64,000 bases of DNA, from the NCBI GenBank assembly GCA_002104985.1, contig MCGO01000029.1:62001-126000 (forward strand), read 5' to 3'. The position numbers and the translations under genes are program-made. Below are positions 22,188 through 31,554 of the stretch, piece by piece. Each line of letters starts with the position of its first letter. Within the stretch, counting starts at the first letter, position 1. The notes under the pieces were generated by a model. That model was not told the origin of the DNA. It searched no databases and saw only the letters and a list, made by a program, of their open reading frames with translations. This DNA comes from Rhizoclosmatium globosum. Its lineage: Eukaryota > Chytridiomycota > Chytridiomycetes > Chytridiales > Chytriomycetaceae.

Positions 22188-23777
22188 TGGGAATCGGTTG
22201 CTCCAAAGTATCACCTTCAGCTGTCAAACAAACAGTCATAGGCAAGTACCTGATCCTACTTTCGAAACACATCTTACCTGTGTGCACTAGAACCATGGGT
22301 TGCCCTACATAATGCCGTCAAAGATGGCCGAATTGATGAAGTCACGCGATTAATAGAATCCAACACTCCAGTAGATATCTCGGACACCACAAATCAGTGC
22401 ACAGCATTACATCTTGCCTCTAAGGCAGGGAATATCGAAATAGTCCAATACCTCATTGACCATGGTGCAAATCCAAACGCCACCAACTGCGACTTAATAA
22501 CACCACTCCACGAAGCCGCGAAACATAACCACACCGAAATATGCAAACTCCTACTCACCCATAACGCAGATATCAACGCGAAAACCTCGCGCGGAACAAC
22601 CCCTCTTCACTTCACCGCAAAAACAAACTCCCTCGAAACAACGCGTCTCTTAATTGAATCCAATGCGTCAGTTGACGCCACTGACTCCCAAAACCGTACC
22701 GCCCTTCACATAGCAAGCTCAAAAGGGCACGTTGAAATAATAAACATCCTCCTCGAAAACGGTGCCAACCTCAAAGCCTTGAACAAGAGTCTTCGCACAC
22801 CTTCGTATAATGCTGCTGAACACGGACACGCTGATGCGTTACAGCTGCTTCTGGACCATGGCGGGTCAGTTGAACGAATGGATGTAGAGGAATCAACGCC
22901 GTTACATCGGGCAGCGTCGAAAGGCCGGAAAGATATCATGCATATTCTGTTAACTGACCGACGAGGCTCGAATGCGTCGAATATTGACGCGATTGATATT
23001 GACGGATGGACGGCTCTCTCGCGGGCGGCTGAGAAAGAGGACGTTGACGCGTGTCGGTTCTTGTTGGAGAGAGGTGCGAAAGTGGATATGCGGGACTCAA
23101 ATTATTCGACTGTTTTGCATCGAATGGCGAGAGCGGGGAATTTGGAGATGGTGAAACTGTTGCTGGAGTACAAGGCTGAAGTGAATGAACGAGACTCGTA
23201 TGAGTGGACGCCTTTGCATTTGGCAGCTCAAAATGGGAATGTGGATGTGATGCGAGTATTGATCGAGAATGGTGCTGTAGTTGATGCCGCAGACTTAGAT
23301 GGTTGGACGCCATTACATTTGGCAGCGTCAAAGGGGCATTTACAAGCATTTGAGTTGCTTGTTGAAGCTGGAGCAGATCTTATTGCGGAAACGAGTTGGG
23401 AATGGTCTGTCTTCTTATGCGCAGCAGAATACGAGCATGAATCTGTGATTTGGAAGTGCTTGGAATCTCTTGGTATTCCTGACCTATCTGCATATCCACA
23501 GGATTGGGGAATAACAAAAGGATGTAAGATTTGTCAAGAGATTACAGGCCAAGAATTTGTTCCACTGGAGAGCAAGTCTCGATATCAATGCCAAAGTCAC
23601 GCGGAGTATGATATTTGTGGGGAACATTATGAGCAGCGAGGCGACTACCATGGTGCGGAATGTGTGGATAGTTTCAAGCTAGTTCATCCTCCTATAGTTT
23701 TCTTGACGGAGTCTATACAACGATGGCAGGCTTCAAAAGCGCCTCAAGAAACGATAGACGTTAGTTCTTGTGAATAA
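22188..23777 (+). CDS. Ankyrin-repeat protein, N-myristoylation signal and ZZ-like C-terminus
   Basis: Starts MGIGCSKVSPSAVKQTVI: Gly2, Cys5 and Ser6 fit N-myristoylation plus palmitoylation, so membrane attachment is likely. The intron at 22242-22290 is a GC-AG intron (G|GCAAGT...TAG); this join alone gives the frame VIEPWVALHNAVKDGRID. Then about 13 ankyrin repeats follow, each with the TPLHxAAxxGH core (for example ALHLASKAGNIEIVQYLIDH, TPLHLAASKGHLQAFELLVE). The C-terminus has CKICQEITGQEF and YQCQSHAEYDICGEHYEQRG, with Cys/His spacing like a degenerate ZZ zinc finger. No kinase or other catalytic domain is present. Likely a membrane-linked scaffold; partner unknown. Confidence 0.82.
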
Positions 23778-23787
23778 ATTGATTGTC

Positions 23788-24647
23788 ATGAACCACTTTC
23801 CTGCTCTCACCACCAAACAAGACCGGGGCGCTTCACCTCAAACCACACAGGTCGAGTCTTCTCCTTGGACACTTAAAGTCTCTCAGAGTTACGCACTTCC
23901 ATTTATCTCGCCATTTAAACTTCCGACATCCAATTTGGAGGCACAGCTACTTTCGTCTGATTCGGATCGCCGCGACTTTGTTGGCGGCCTTGGCTTTGCG
24001 ATGATTATTCGGTATTCATCGAGTCCAGTTGGGGCTTATGATGAACTGCTTCTGGTTTGTGTTTGTGTTTTGGCATCCACTTGCCTTGAATCAATACAAT
24101 TAAACTTAATCCAAACAAGGTTCCGGGTGCTTTCAACCGACCTCACTCAACGAATCACACTTCAAAGGCATCGAGAAGCCTCCTCGCAGACCGCCGCGTC
24201 ACCCGTATTTGGGTCTCTTCAGAACAGTCGCTCCGTAACGGACGAAGGAATTGGGGAATAAGAAAGGAATTGGCAAAGTTTGACTGGATCGGTGAAGGAG
24301 GAATGACTCGCGTGATTGTGCGTGAGAAACTCAATGCAACAAAGCTACTGTTGGATGTAACTTTTGGACCTAACTGGGGTATTCCCATCCCTGCTCCATT
24401 AGACTGGGTTCAGGGAATCGCTGTTTCACCGTTATTCGAGCGCAAGATTGATGAAGACGGCCTTCCAACTGAAGAAGAGGAATGGATTCGGACGGAAATG
24501 GGTGGACACATGTGGGCAACATTCAGTAGCATTGCTGAAATGCCACGCTGCGAATCTGCCGTGTTTCCAGATTTACAGGACCTTGGTATCAAGGGGGTTC
24601 TACACTTGACGGGAACCATGACCTTCACAGAAACGTTTATCGATTGA
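23788..24647 (+). CDS. Acetoacetate-decarboxylase-like (ADC superfamily) protein
   Basis: Starts MNHFPALTTKQDRGASPQTT; an ATG 18 bases upstream lies inside the previous gene's end and is less likely. Two exons join at an intron 24055-24119: GFAMIIRYSSSPVGAYDELL then VPGAFNRPHSTNH. The motifs YSSSPVGAYDELL, RVTRIWVSSEQSLRNGRRNW, GIRKELAKFDW and FTETFID match the fungal ADC-like family, which shares the beta-barrel of acetoacetate decarboxylase. I do not see a clear Schiff-base Lys, so decarboxylase activity is unproven. The stop lies 21 bases before the target duplication of the copia element. Confidence 0.72.
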
Positions 24648-24673
24648 ATCCGTAGAATATATACCGTACGTTT

Positions 24674-24816
24674 TGATAGAGAGGCAAGGGATCGGTGGCA
24701 GGCGCTTAGTACTGGATCGCTGTGTTCGGGTGAACGATAGAGTTTTGTGGGAGAATTATTATTTATTAAACGAGGCGCTTTGGAGCTTGCTCCGCTTGCT
24801 CCGTTCCATTCCAACA
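24674..24816 (-). repeat. 3' LTR of the copia element
   Basis: 143 bp, TG...CA ends, same sequence as 31385-31527 by direct reading. It contains a short internal repeat (GCTTGCTCCGCTTGCTCCG). Confidence 0.97.
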
Positions 24817-24828
24817 CTTCCCCTCAAG
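24817..24828 (-). other. Polypurine tract (plus-strand primer site)
   Basis: Minus-strand reading TTGAGGGGAAG lies directly against the 3' LTR, the usual place for the primer of plus-strand synthesis. The same word recurs near 27163. Confidence 0.8.
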
Positions 24829-24980
24829 CGAACAAAGTAGCTAACAAAAACTAATGAGAGAACGAACAGCGATCACAAATTGACTGAGGGTTAGGGTCCG
24901 AGGTCTTCTTCCCCTTGATCGAGTGAGTGTTGGCTTCCAGATACTGATACTCCGACACACGTGTGTGAGATTCCTACTCA

Positions 24981-26930
24981 CTAAAACCCTCTTCCCTCGG
25001 CCAACGGCTGGTTGCCGCGAGCGGAGGATGAAGGGAAACCTTGCATAGGCCGTATGTGTCTGGCAGCAGAGCAGTCTGGGCAGTAGTCTGGTACGAGTAG
25101 ACTAGTAGCGACGAGTAGCACTTTTCTTGATGCCATTCCGAGTTTGTCGCGTAGTTTCCTGAACTGGTCACGTCCGAGAGCTTTGGTAAGTAAGTCGGCT
25201 GGTTGTTCGGCAGTACGAATGTACTCGACATGAACTTGCTTATTGTTTACCAATTCGCGAATGTAGTGGTAGCGTAGGTCTATGTGCTTTGAACGATGGG
25301 AGAATACGTCGTTGTTGACTTGATGGATGGTAGACTGGTTATCCTCATAGACGGTCAACGGGGTGTTCAATGGTATGTCTAGAGCCTTGTACAGTTGCAC
25401 ATATGACTGAAGTTCGCGTCCAAGTTCCGAGATGGACATGTATTCAGCTTCCGTTGATGATAGAGGTACGGTAGGTGTCTTCGACGATTTCCATGAGATA
25501 GCGCCGTCGGCAAGCATTACGAGATATCCCAGTTGAGATTTCGCACCGTAGTGTACGTTGTAAGCAGCATCCGCGTAGCCGATGGGTGACTTGTTTCCGT
25601 CGCGTTTATACAAGATTCCGTGGTCTAATGTTTCATGTAAGTAACGATAAATACGCATTACATGTTCCCAGTGTTCCAGTGTCGGTTTGCTGGAGAATGC
25701 GCTGAGGTAAGATACAGCAGTAGATATGTCGGGTCTCGTGTTAATTGCAGCGTAGTTCAAGCATCCTATGGCTTCGAGATATAGGGAAGGGTCGTCAAAA
25801 AGTTCGGAGTTTTCGGTGGCTGGGAGGGGTTTGAAGGATGTGGGAATGGGGACGGAAATGGGGTAGTGGGAATAGTGCTTGGAAAATCGTTGGAGGATTT
25901 CGCTGACGTATTTTGATTGGTGGATGAATATTCCCGACTCCATGTGTTCGATCTGAATTCCGATACAGAAGGAGATTTTCCCAAGGTCCCGTATTTTGAA
26001 TGCTTCCGCGACATCTTCAACTGCCCTGTCGATGAGTTCCTGGTCACCGAAAAAGCATAGGTCGTCGACGTATACGGATACGTAGCAGTGCTTCCCCTGA
26101 ACTGTCTTGTACAGTACGCACGGGTCTGCGCGAGATTGACGATATCCTTTCTGTTCAAGGTGAGTTACTAGTTTCCTGTTCCATAGTCGTCCACTCTGAC
26201 GTAGTCCATATAACGACTTTAGGAGTTTGCAGACGCGTCCTGTTCCGTTGTCGTGTCCCGGTGGCTGTCGCATATAGACGTCCTGGTCTATCTCCGCATA
26301 CAAGTACGCTGAGCTGACGTCGACCATCCTGGTGCTCCAGCCGTTGAGTGCAGTCATCGCCAATAACCATCTGAAGGTTGCTGCTCGCATTACTGGGGAG
26401 TGGGTTTCACCAACGTCGATTCCGGGTCTCTGTGAGTAACCCCTTGCAACCAATCGTGCTTTGAAGCGTTCGACTGATCCATCTTCGTTTAGCTTCACCT
26501 TGTAGACCCATTTGGATCCAACTAGGTTCACTCCATCAGGTGCGTTGACGAGCTTCCATGTCTTATTGTTTTCGAGCGATGCTAATTCGGCTTTCTCAGC
26601 TGCGATCCATTCTTCTTGGTACTGACTCCTCATTGCTGCGGAGCGAGTTGCAGGAGATTCGGGATTGTTGGCGTTGACGGTAAAGACAGGTGCGTCGTGG
26701 AGGTAGTCTTCAATAGCGGCTGACATCCACATTTCTCCAAACTCAGATATTGCGTCCTCCGAGAACGGGTCTTCGGAATCCAAGTTCAAGTACGTCGTTG
26801 CGAGTAGATTGCGTTGAGTTCGGAGTCTGGCGGAAGATCTTACGCCTGTGGGTGGAGGTTGAGGAGGTGGGCGAGTGGTTGCGCCGGGTCGCGTTGGCAA
26901 CGCTGAGGTTTGTTTCTTCGAATTTTTCAT
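24981..26930 (-). CDS. Copia reverse transcriptase and RNase H
   Basis: 649 codons with no break. After a Pro/Arg-rich start, the RT begins with WKLVNAPDGVNLVGSKWVYK and ARLVARGYSQRPGIDVGETH; the catalytic YVDD is in SVYVDDLCFFGDQELI. RNase H follows with GYADAAYNVHYGAKSQLGYL and PLSSTEAEYMSISELGRELQ, ending HIDLRYHYIRELV and ADLLTKALGRDQF. These are the standard copia-type RT/RH blocks. The ORF begins at its own ATG at 26930, not as part of the integrase ORF. An in-frame stop lies about 60 bases upstream, so RT must be made by internal initiation, splicing or recoding, or the split is an assembly error. Confidence 0.96.
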   Translation of the reverse strand: MKNSKKQTSALPTRPGATTRPPPQPPPTGVRSSARLRTQRNLLATTYLNLDSEDPFSEDAISEFGEMWMSAAIEDYLHDAPVFTVNANNPESPATRSAAMRSQYQEEWIAAEKAELASLENNKTWKLVNAPDGVNLVGSKWVYKVKLNEDGSVERFKARLVARGYSQRPGIDVGETHSPVMRAATFRWLLAMTALNGWSTRMVDVSSAYLYAEIDQDVYMRQPPGHDNGTGRVCKLLKSLYGLRQSGRLWNRKLVTHLEQKGYRQSRADPCVLYKTVQGKHCYVSVYVDDLCFFGDQELIDRAVEDVAEAFKIRDLGKISFCIGIQIEHMESGIFIHQSKYVSEILQRFSKHYSHYPISVPIPTSFKPLPATENSELFDDPSLYLEAIGCLNYAAINTRPDISTAVSYLSAFSSKPTLEHWEHVMRIYRYLHETLDHGILYKRDGNKSPIGYADAAYNVHYGAKSQLGYLVMLADGAISWKSSKTPTVPLSSTEAEYMSISELGRELQSYVQLYKALDIPLNTPLTVYEDNQSTIHQVNNDVFSHRSKHIDLRYHYIRELVNNKQVHVEYIRTAEQPADLLTKALGRDQFRKLRDKLGMASRKVLLVATSLLVPDYCPDCSAARHIRPMQGFPSSSARGNQPLAEGRGF

Positions 26931-27159
26931 TCGATTGGTTATCTTACTGGTGCAGGGTTTAGGTGATTAGTGTATCGGTTGTTCGATGAGTTGGATGTTT
27001 GGGTTGGGAGTTTGGGTTTCCGTTGGACGGTATATATGTTGGGATAAGCCGCGTTAGCGGGGTTGTTATAGGATTGGGGTTGGAAGGCCTTCGCTCGCTA
27101 CGGTATGGTACCGGTAGTCGTTGTGGTATGGTACCAGTTGTTGTGTTTTGTTGTTCTTT

Positions 27160-27174
27160 AACTTCCCCTCAAAC
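27160..27174 (-). other. Second, central polypurine-tract-like site
   Basis: TTGAGGGGAAGT on the minus strand repeats the 3' polypurine tract and falls in the 264-base non-coding gap between the integrase and RT frames. Ty1 also has a central tract, so a central plus-strand start is plausible. Confidence 0.55.
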
Positions 27175-27194
27175 AGAGCCTTCTCTCGGTCAAA

Positions 27195-29669
27195 TCAGTT
27201 ATCGCGCAGCGTCCCACACGTTTGATTGAGGATGAGAGGTAAGGGGTGATTGGGAGAGGGATGGTGGGGTTGGTTGGGGTGCACTAACGTCTTTGATAGT
27301 GATTGCTCCATCTGTTCAAGTGTTGTCCTCGCAGCGTTAGCTTTGAGTACGGAGCGGTGTAGCGTCGGTTGGGGACGATTATGTCGGAGGGCTTTCAGTG
27401 TTTCCGCGCTCAGAGGTTGGTTTCGTGCTTGTTCAAGCAGTTCAAGGTGTCGTCTAACGTTAGTATCAACAGCACCGTTGTCTTGGTTCTTGATACGTTT
27501 GACGTCGAAACCGGGTCCGAGTCTGTCGGGAACAAACTTAGGCCACTTCGGGTATACCTTCGGGAGAAAGGCGCAGTCCTTGTATCGGACTTCAAGTACA
27601 CGGCCGGTTTCTGGATCCAAGACGCGTGCCTTCGATGGTGTTGGCGCTCCAAGGTAGATACCAACAAGTCTCTTGGGTTGCATCTTGCTAACAACCTGCG
27701 TAGATACTGGAAAATACTTGACGGCACAGCCAAAGGGCTTGAAATGAGCGACTTTTGGCCTGATTCCAGTAGTCTCGTAGTCTGGACTCTCGATACCGTG
27801 GCTGAGTACCGGTAAGACATTGTGAATATCGGCTGCGTGAATCATGGCATAACCCCAGTATTCCCAAGGTGCGTCGCAGTCGAACAAGAAGGTTCTTGTC
27901 ATCTTGGTCAAGGTCTGGATAGATCGCTCGGGTCCGCCGTCCATTTGTGGGTATTCAGGTACGCCTACTTCAAACTCAATGTTGTTTAGCTGACAGTACT
28001 TTTGAAAGGCGGCAGAACGACCAAGTTCCCCTGGGTCCATTCGAACTCGTTTCGTGGTGAGTCCAAACTTATGTTTGTAGATTTGATGCATTCTGATTGC
28101 GTGTACCAGGGCTTCATCCTTGTGTTCCATGAGTTCAACTGCTATCCGTCGTCCTCCATAATCCTTCATGACGAGTCCGTATGGGTACTTTCCCAGATGT
28201 GGCGGGGAGATTTCAAACACGTCGAATCCAAGGAGCTCGCCAGGTAAGGGAGGGGGTTTGGAGGATGGGGTATTGAAGGGAGCCTTATTTGTTTTGCAGC
28301 TTTCGCACGATCCACACGCTGTTCGCCGGGCTGGGAACTGAATTGGGGTCAAGTCCGACGTCGTTCCATGTTTCTGCATGTACTTCAAGCGTGCGTCGCT
28401 GGCGTGTCCAAAGGTACGATGCCGTAGTTCGTGTTCTTCAATATCGTGCAATAACTGTCTTGTAGCTCGTTCCAACTGTGCTTTCGACAGGTCTCGAAGT
28501 CGTATATCCTGGAGTTTGGCTGATATGAGCGAGCGTAGTTGTTTCGAGAGCGACTTCGGGTTTGGTTGGCCTTGAATCGGCAGGAAGTGGAGTCCATTGA
28601 GCTTAACCGTTTGCAGGAGTGGTTCGTGTGGTCCATATGTGTTTGTTGTGTTAGTAACATATATGTAACCAGGTAAACCTCGGTTCGACTCGAAGTGAAA
28701 ACCGTTGGATTCGATATCATTCGTTGCTAAGAGGTGGACGTTCGGGAGCTCGGGAGCGTGATTGGCGTTCTTGATGTAGAGTTCCGTTCCGTTGGGAAGT
28801 ACTACAAGTGCGTCTCCTTCGCCTGTGATTTGAAGAGGTCCATTCTCATTTGCAGTTTTAGATGTACGCGAGCAGCTCCTGTACGTCAAAAAGAAGTCGG
28901 TCGTCTTGAAGCAGGTCTTCGTGGCTCCGCCGTCGATGACGATGGGAAACTTCTCAGGTACGAGCTCAAACGCGTAGTTCTGCATTGGATCCCGTTCTGA
29001 TGTCTTTTCAACAGGTACTGAATCGACGAGTTTCGCGAGTAGTGCGTGGTCAATTCCAGTCATCCAATCTGTCAGCATTGCGACTTCAACATCCAGAAGC
29101 TGTTTCGTGGTGAGTGCATCTTCCGGTTGATAGTCGATTCGTTTGGGTAGCTGAAACGTTTTCTTCTGCGACATAGAGTTGTCTTGGCGTCGGTGGTCTG
29201 GCCATTTCAGAGCGCGAAGGGCTTTTCGAATCGCGAATGTGGAGTGGTCTGGAGGTTTTAGTTTGGGTTGAGGTGCGGTTGGTTTTGCTGAGGTGGGAAG
29301 ATGTGGATCAACCGAATATGATGTGTGGGGATGGGACTTAGCATTCTGGGGGGGATTACTATTCCCATGAGGTGTATTTTCCTCATTCCCCCCGGTTTTA
29401 ATCGCCGAGTCCACATTTCCGACGTTCAGCGCCGCGGGTCCAGACGGTGGTTGGGTATCAGATAGTTGATGAGATTGGGGTATCGGGTGTGCTGATGGGG
29501 TGGGGAGCTGTGGATCAACCAGGATGAGTTGATAAGGGGTGGACTTAGCGTTGTGGGGGGGATTGATTTCCCCATGAGGTATGTAATAACCCTCATGCCC
29601 CCTGGTTTTAATAGCACTATCCACAGCTCCGACGACCGGCCAGGCTACTGCTGGCCTCTGCGAAAACCC
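27195..29669 (-). CDS. Copia protease and integrase ORF
   Basis: The ORF is open from the gag overlap; the VDS... segment at 29624 is not an ATG, so it is probably reached by -1 frameshifting from gag. It starts with two similar ~60-residue Pro-rich blocks (VDSAIKT...NPPxNAKSxP...VDPxLPT). The protease site reads FPIVIDGGATKTCFKT, with DGGA where most copia elements have DSGA. The integrase zinc finger is HRTFGH...CGSCESC. The catalytic core has FDVFEI, RMDPGELGRS and GGPERSIQTLTKM, giving D, D and E. It ends in a Pro/His-rich stretch and a TGA at 27195. No RT follows in this frame. Confidence 0.93.
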   Translation of the reverse strand, partial: GFSQRPAVAWPVVGAVDSAIKTRGHEGYYIPHGEINPPHNAKSTPYQLILVDPQLPTPSAHPIPQSHQLSDTQPPSGPAALNVGNVDSAIKTGGNEENTPHGNSNPPQNAKSHPHTSYSVDPHLPTSAKPTAPQPKLKPPDHSTFAIRKALRALKWPDHRRQDNSMSQKKTFQLPKRIDYQPEDALTTKQLLDVEVAMLTDWMTGIDHALLAKLVDSVPVEKTSERDPMQNYAFELVPEKFPIVIDGGATKTCFKTTDFFLTYRSCSRTSKTANENGPLQITGEGDALVVLPNGTELYIKNANHAPELPNVHLLATNDIESNGFHFESNRGLPGYIYVTNTTNTYGPHEPLLQTVKLNGLHFLPIQGQPNPKSLSKQLRSLISAKLQDIRLRDLSKAQLERATRQLLHDIEEHELRHRTFGHASDARLKYMQKHGTTSDLTPIQFPARRTACGSCESCKTNKAPFNTPSSKPPPLPGELLGFDVFEISPPHLGKYPYGLVMKDYGGRRIAVELMEHKDEALVHAIRMHQIYKHKFGLTTKRVRMDPGELGRSAAFQKYCQLNNIEFEVGVPEYPQMDGGPERSIQTLTKMTRTFLFDCDAPWEYWGYAMIHAADIHNVLPVLSHGIESPDYETTGIRPKVAHFKPFGCAVKYFPVSTQVVSKMQPKRLVGIYLGAPTPSKARVLDPETGRVLEVRYKDCAFLPKVYPKWPKFVPDRLGPGFDVKRIKNQDNGAVDTNVRRHLELLEQARNQPLSAETLKALRHNRPQPTLHRSVLKANAARTTLEQMEQSLSKTLVHPNQPHHPSPNHPLPLILNQTCGTLRDN

Positions 29670-31114
29670 GTTTGGTTGGCAACAACGATCTGATTCTGAG
29701 GTTCCTGTTCCTGTTGCTGCGTTGGTTGTTGTGCGGGTTGCGGTTGATTCACGTTCGCAGGTCCCTGGGCAGCGACGAGGACGTAGGGTTGCGGGAGGAA
29801 TTGTTGCTGGTGGTAGGGGAGGAATTGGGGATGTTGGGGATAGGGAGGGAATTGTTGAAAGTGCTGGGGCTGTTGTTGTTGCTGTTGGAAGTATTTGGGG
29901 TAGGTAGTTTGTAGGAGTTGGATAATCGCGGGGTGTTGTCTGATGTCAGATCGGATCCTGTTGGGTGGTAGGATTTTGGCTCCTTGAGGGAGAGGGAGGA
30001 GGGCGTTGTAGGCGTAGTTGGGATTCTTGTGACATTGGATTCTGAAGTGGGGTCCACCGCAGGCTCGGCAGTTCGAAGGTGGTCGGGCTTTGGAGGACTC
30101 GAGCGGGTGAGTCGGTCCTTGCTCATGATCTTGTTGATCTTGATTGCTAGGTCTGCCGTATGGGTGTTTGCCACGTTCGTTGCCTCTGTCTTTGTTTGGG
30201 TTATTAACGTCACCCTCACCGTTTCTGCCCCTGTAATCGCCACGTCCGCCACCTCGACCGCCTCTACCGCCTCTTGCACCGCCTCTGCCGCGGTAGCGTT
30301 TACTGTCACGTTCGCCGCGGGGATCGTAACCGTGGTCATATCTGGGGTCAGACAGCAGAGTGGTGTCACGCGTGGGCTTGAAACCAAGGTTGCGTTCAAG
30401 AGTCAAGAGCTTGGCAAGTAGGGCATCACGGGTGGTGTAGTTGTATCCCTTGAGGGTGTCAAGCTGGGAACCAAAAACTGGACGATACAGCTTGTCTATG
30501 ATGTGGTTAATGGCGATGCGGGTAGCAAGGTGAGGAGCAAATCGTGGGTTGTTGCGGTCTTGTTCCATCTGACTAATGATCTTCGACATTTTGTTGAAGT
30601 ATTCCGAGATAGTTTCCGACGACAAGTGCTGGAGATTGATCCATTCCTTGACGGTGTCTTCGGCAGAAACTTCGTTCTGGGAGTCGTACAACGTCTTCAA
30701 GTTTCGCATCCAGGTTTGTGCCATTTTGGTTTGCTTCTGGACAACTCCGTAGAGTTCTTCGGAGATGTTCATTCTGATGATTCTTTTCGCAACAGCGTTT
30801 GCTCTGAAGTCTCCTGGACAGATTCCTTCTTCACGCGTGGATTCGAGAACGAATGGGTCATCCGCGTCGTCTGGATTGTCGAAGTACGCGTAGTTCAACA
30901 ACAATGGATCTTCTTCCAAGACACCACCGGGTCCAAGCCATTGCATGTATTCGTTGTCGTTTGGATCGTGATCCTCCGGGTGGTGGATGGTGTGGTCGAC
31001 TTTGTGTTGTGCAGCGACTCCGAGGATGTCTTCGGCCCATTGTGGATACTCGCTGATGTTACTCGCTTCAAGCATGAACGGAGTGCGCATATTGTTGGTG
31101 TTGTTGGACGTCAT
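29645..31114 (-). CDS. Copia gag (capsid/nucleocapsid) ORF
   Basis: 489 codons. MTSNNTNNMRTPFMLEASNI opens a gag-like helical region (AKRIIRMNISEELYGVVQKQ, then WINLQHLSSETISEYFNKMS, typical of UBN2/gag families). An RGG-rich basic block (GRGGARGGRGGRGGGRG) and a zinc knuckle follow: CRACGGPHFRIQC. Its spacing is C-x2-C-x3-H-x4-C, one residue shorter than the usual C-x2-C-x4-H-x4-C. The C-terminus is Gln/Pro-rich. It forms the virus-like particle of the element. Confidence 0.93.
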   Translation of the reverse strand: MTSNNTNNMRTPFMLEASNISEYPQWAEDILGVAAQHKVDHTIHHPEDHDPNDNEYMQWLGPGGVLEEDPLLLNYAYFDNPDDADDPFVLESTREEGICPGDFRANAVAKRIIRMNISEELYGVVQKQTKMAQTWMRNLKTLYDSQNEVSAEDTVKEWINLQHLSSETISEYFNKMSKIISQMEQDRNNPRFAPHLATRIAINHIIDKLYRPVFGSQLDTLKGYNYTTRDALLAKLLTLERNLGFKPTRDTTLLSDPRYDHGYDPRGERDSKRYRGRGGARGGRGGRGGGRGDYRGRNGEGDVNNPNKDRGNERGKHPYGRPSNQDQQDHEQGPTHPLESSKARPPSNCRACGGPHFRIQCHKNPNYAYNALLPLPQGAKILPPNRIRSDIRQHPAIIQLLQTTYPKYFQQQQQQPQHFQQFPPYPQHPQFLPYHQQQFLPQPYVLVAAQGPANVNQPQPAQQPTQQQEQEPQNQIVVANQTGFRRGQQ

Positions 31115-31384
31115 TCTGGAAATTGAGGCGTTGAGGCGTTGAGGCGCAAAAAATTTTCACTGAGAGTTGGTTAGAGTGGTGGCACGGTCTGGTAAGGGTC
31201 TGATCAGGCGACTTAGGATTGAACCGTAGACGTAGCAATGTGTTTTCTTGTTCTTGTTTTGGGCTTTTAGAAGCACTTGTTGTTTAAAATAAAGGGAAAC
31301 TTAGATTTGCTCTTAAGATTCCTCGTTCCGTTTTGTTTTCTTAGCTTGCAATCGTTATCAGGGTCGAGCTTGAGGCTATTAATC

Positions 31385-31527
31385 TGATAGAGAGGCAAGG
31401 GATCGGTGGCAGGCGCTTAGTACTGGATCGCTGTGTTCGGGTGAACGATAGAGTTTTGTGGGAGAATTATTATTTATTAAACGAGGCGCTTTGGAGCTTG
31501 CTCCGCTTGCTCCGTTCCATTCCAACA
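31385..31527 (-). repeat. 5' LTR of the copia element
   Basis: Same 143 bp as the other LTR. As the element reads leftward, this copy should carry the promoter. The neighbouring phosphatase gene ends 27 bases to its right. Confidence 0.97.
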
Positions 31528-31554
31528 CGTTTGACTTTATTTCGTGCTATTGCT

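Larger units (their letters stand above)
24674..31527 (-). mobile_element. Complete Ty1/copia LTR retrotransposon, 6,854 bp
   Basis: Bounded by two 143-bp LTRs that match at every base and begin and end TG...CA. Flanked by a perfect 5-bp target duplication, CGTTT at 24669-24673 and 31528-31532. Coding is leftward: gag (31114-29645), protease/integrase (29669-27195) and RT/RNase H (26930-24981). Integrase before RT defines the copia order. Identical LTRs mean a recent insertion. A polypurine tract abuts the inner edge of the 3' LTR at 24817. No convincing primer-binding site for a known tRNA was found inside the 5' LTR. The element fills what was a 48-bp gap between two convergent genes. Confidence 0.97.

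Noticed and set aside
22936..23349. 137-codon minus-strand frame opposite the ankyrin repeats
   Set aside because: Its repeating Ser/His/Leu pattern is the antisense image of the ankyrin repeat units.
24782..24806. Short GCTTGCTCCG direct repeats as a regulatory array
   Set aside because: They belong to the LTR and occur in both copies; nothing beyond LTR identity is shown.
28681..28700. GGTTCGA-like words as tRNA B boxes
   Set aside because: They lie in coding sequence of the copia integrase or in the MITE, without an A box or a cloverleaf; no tRNA gene was found in the window.
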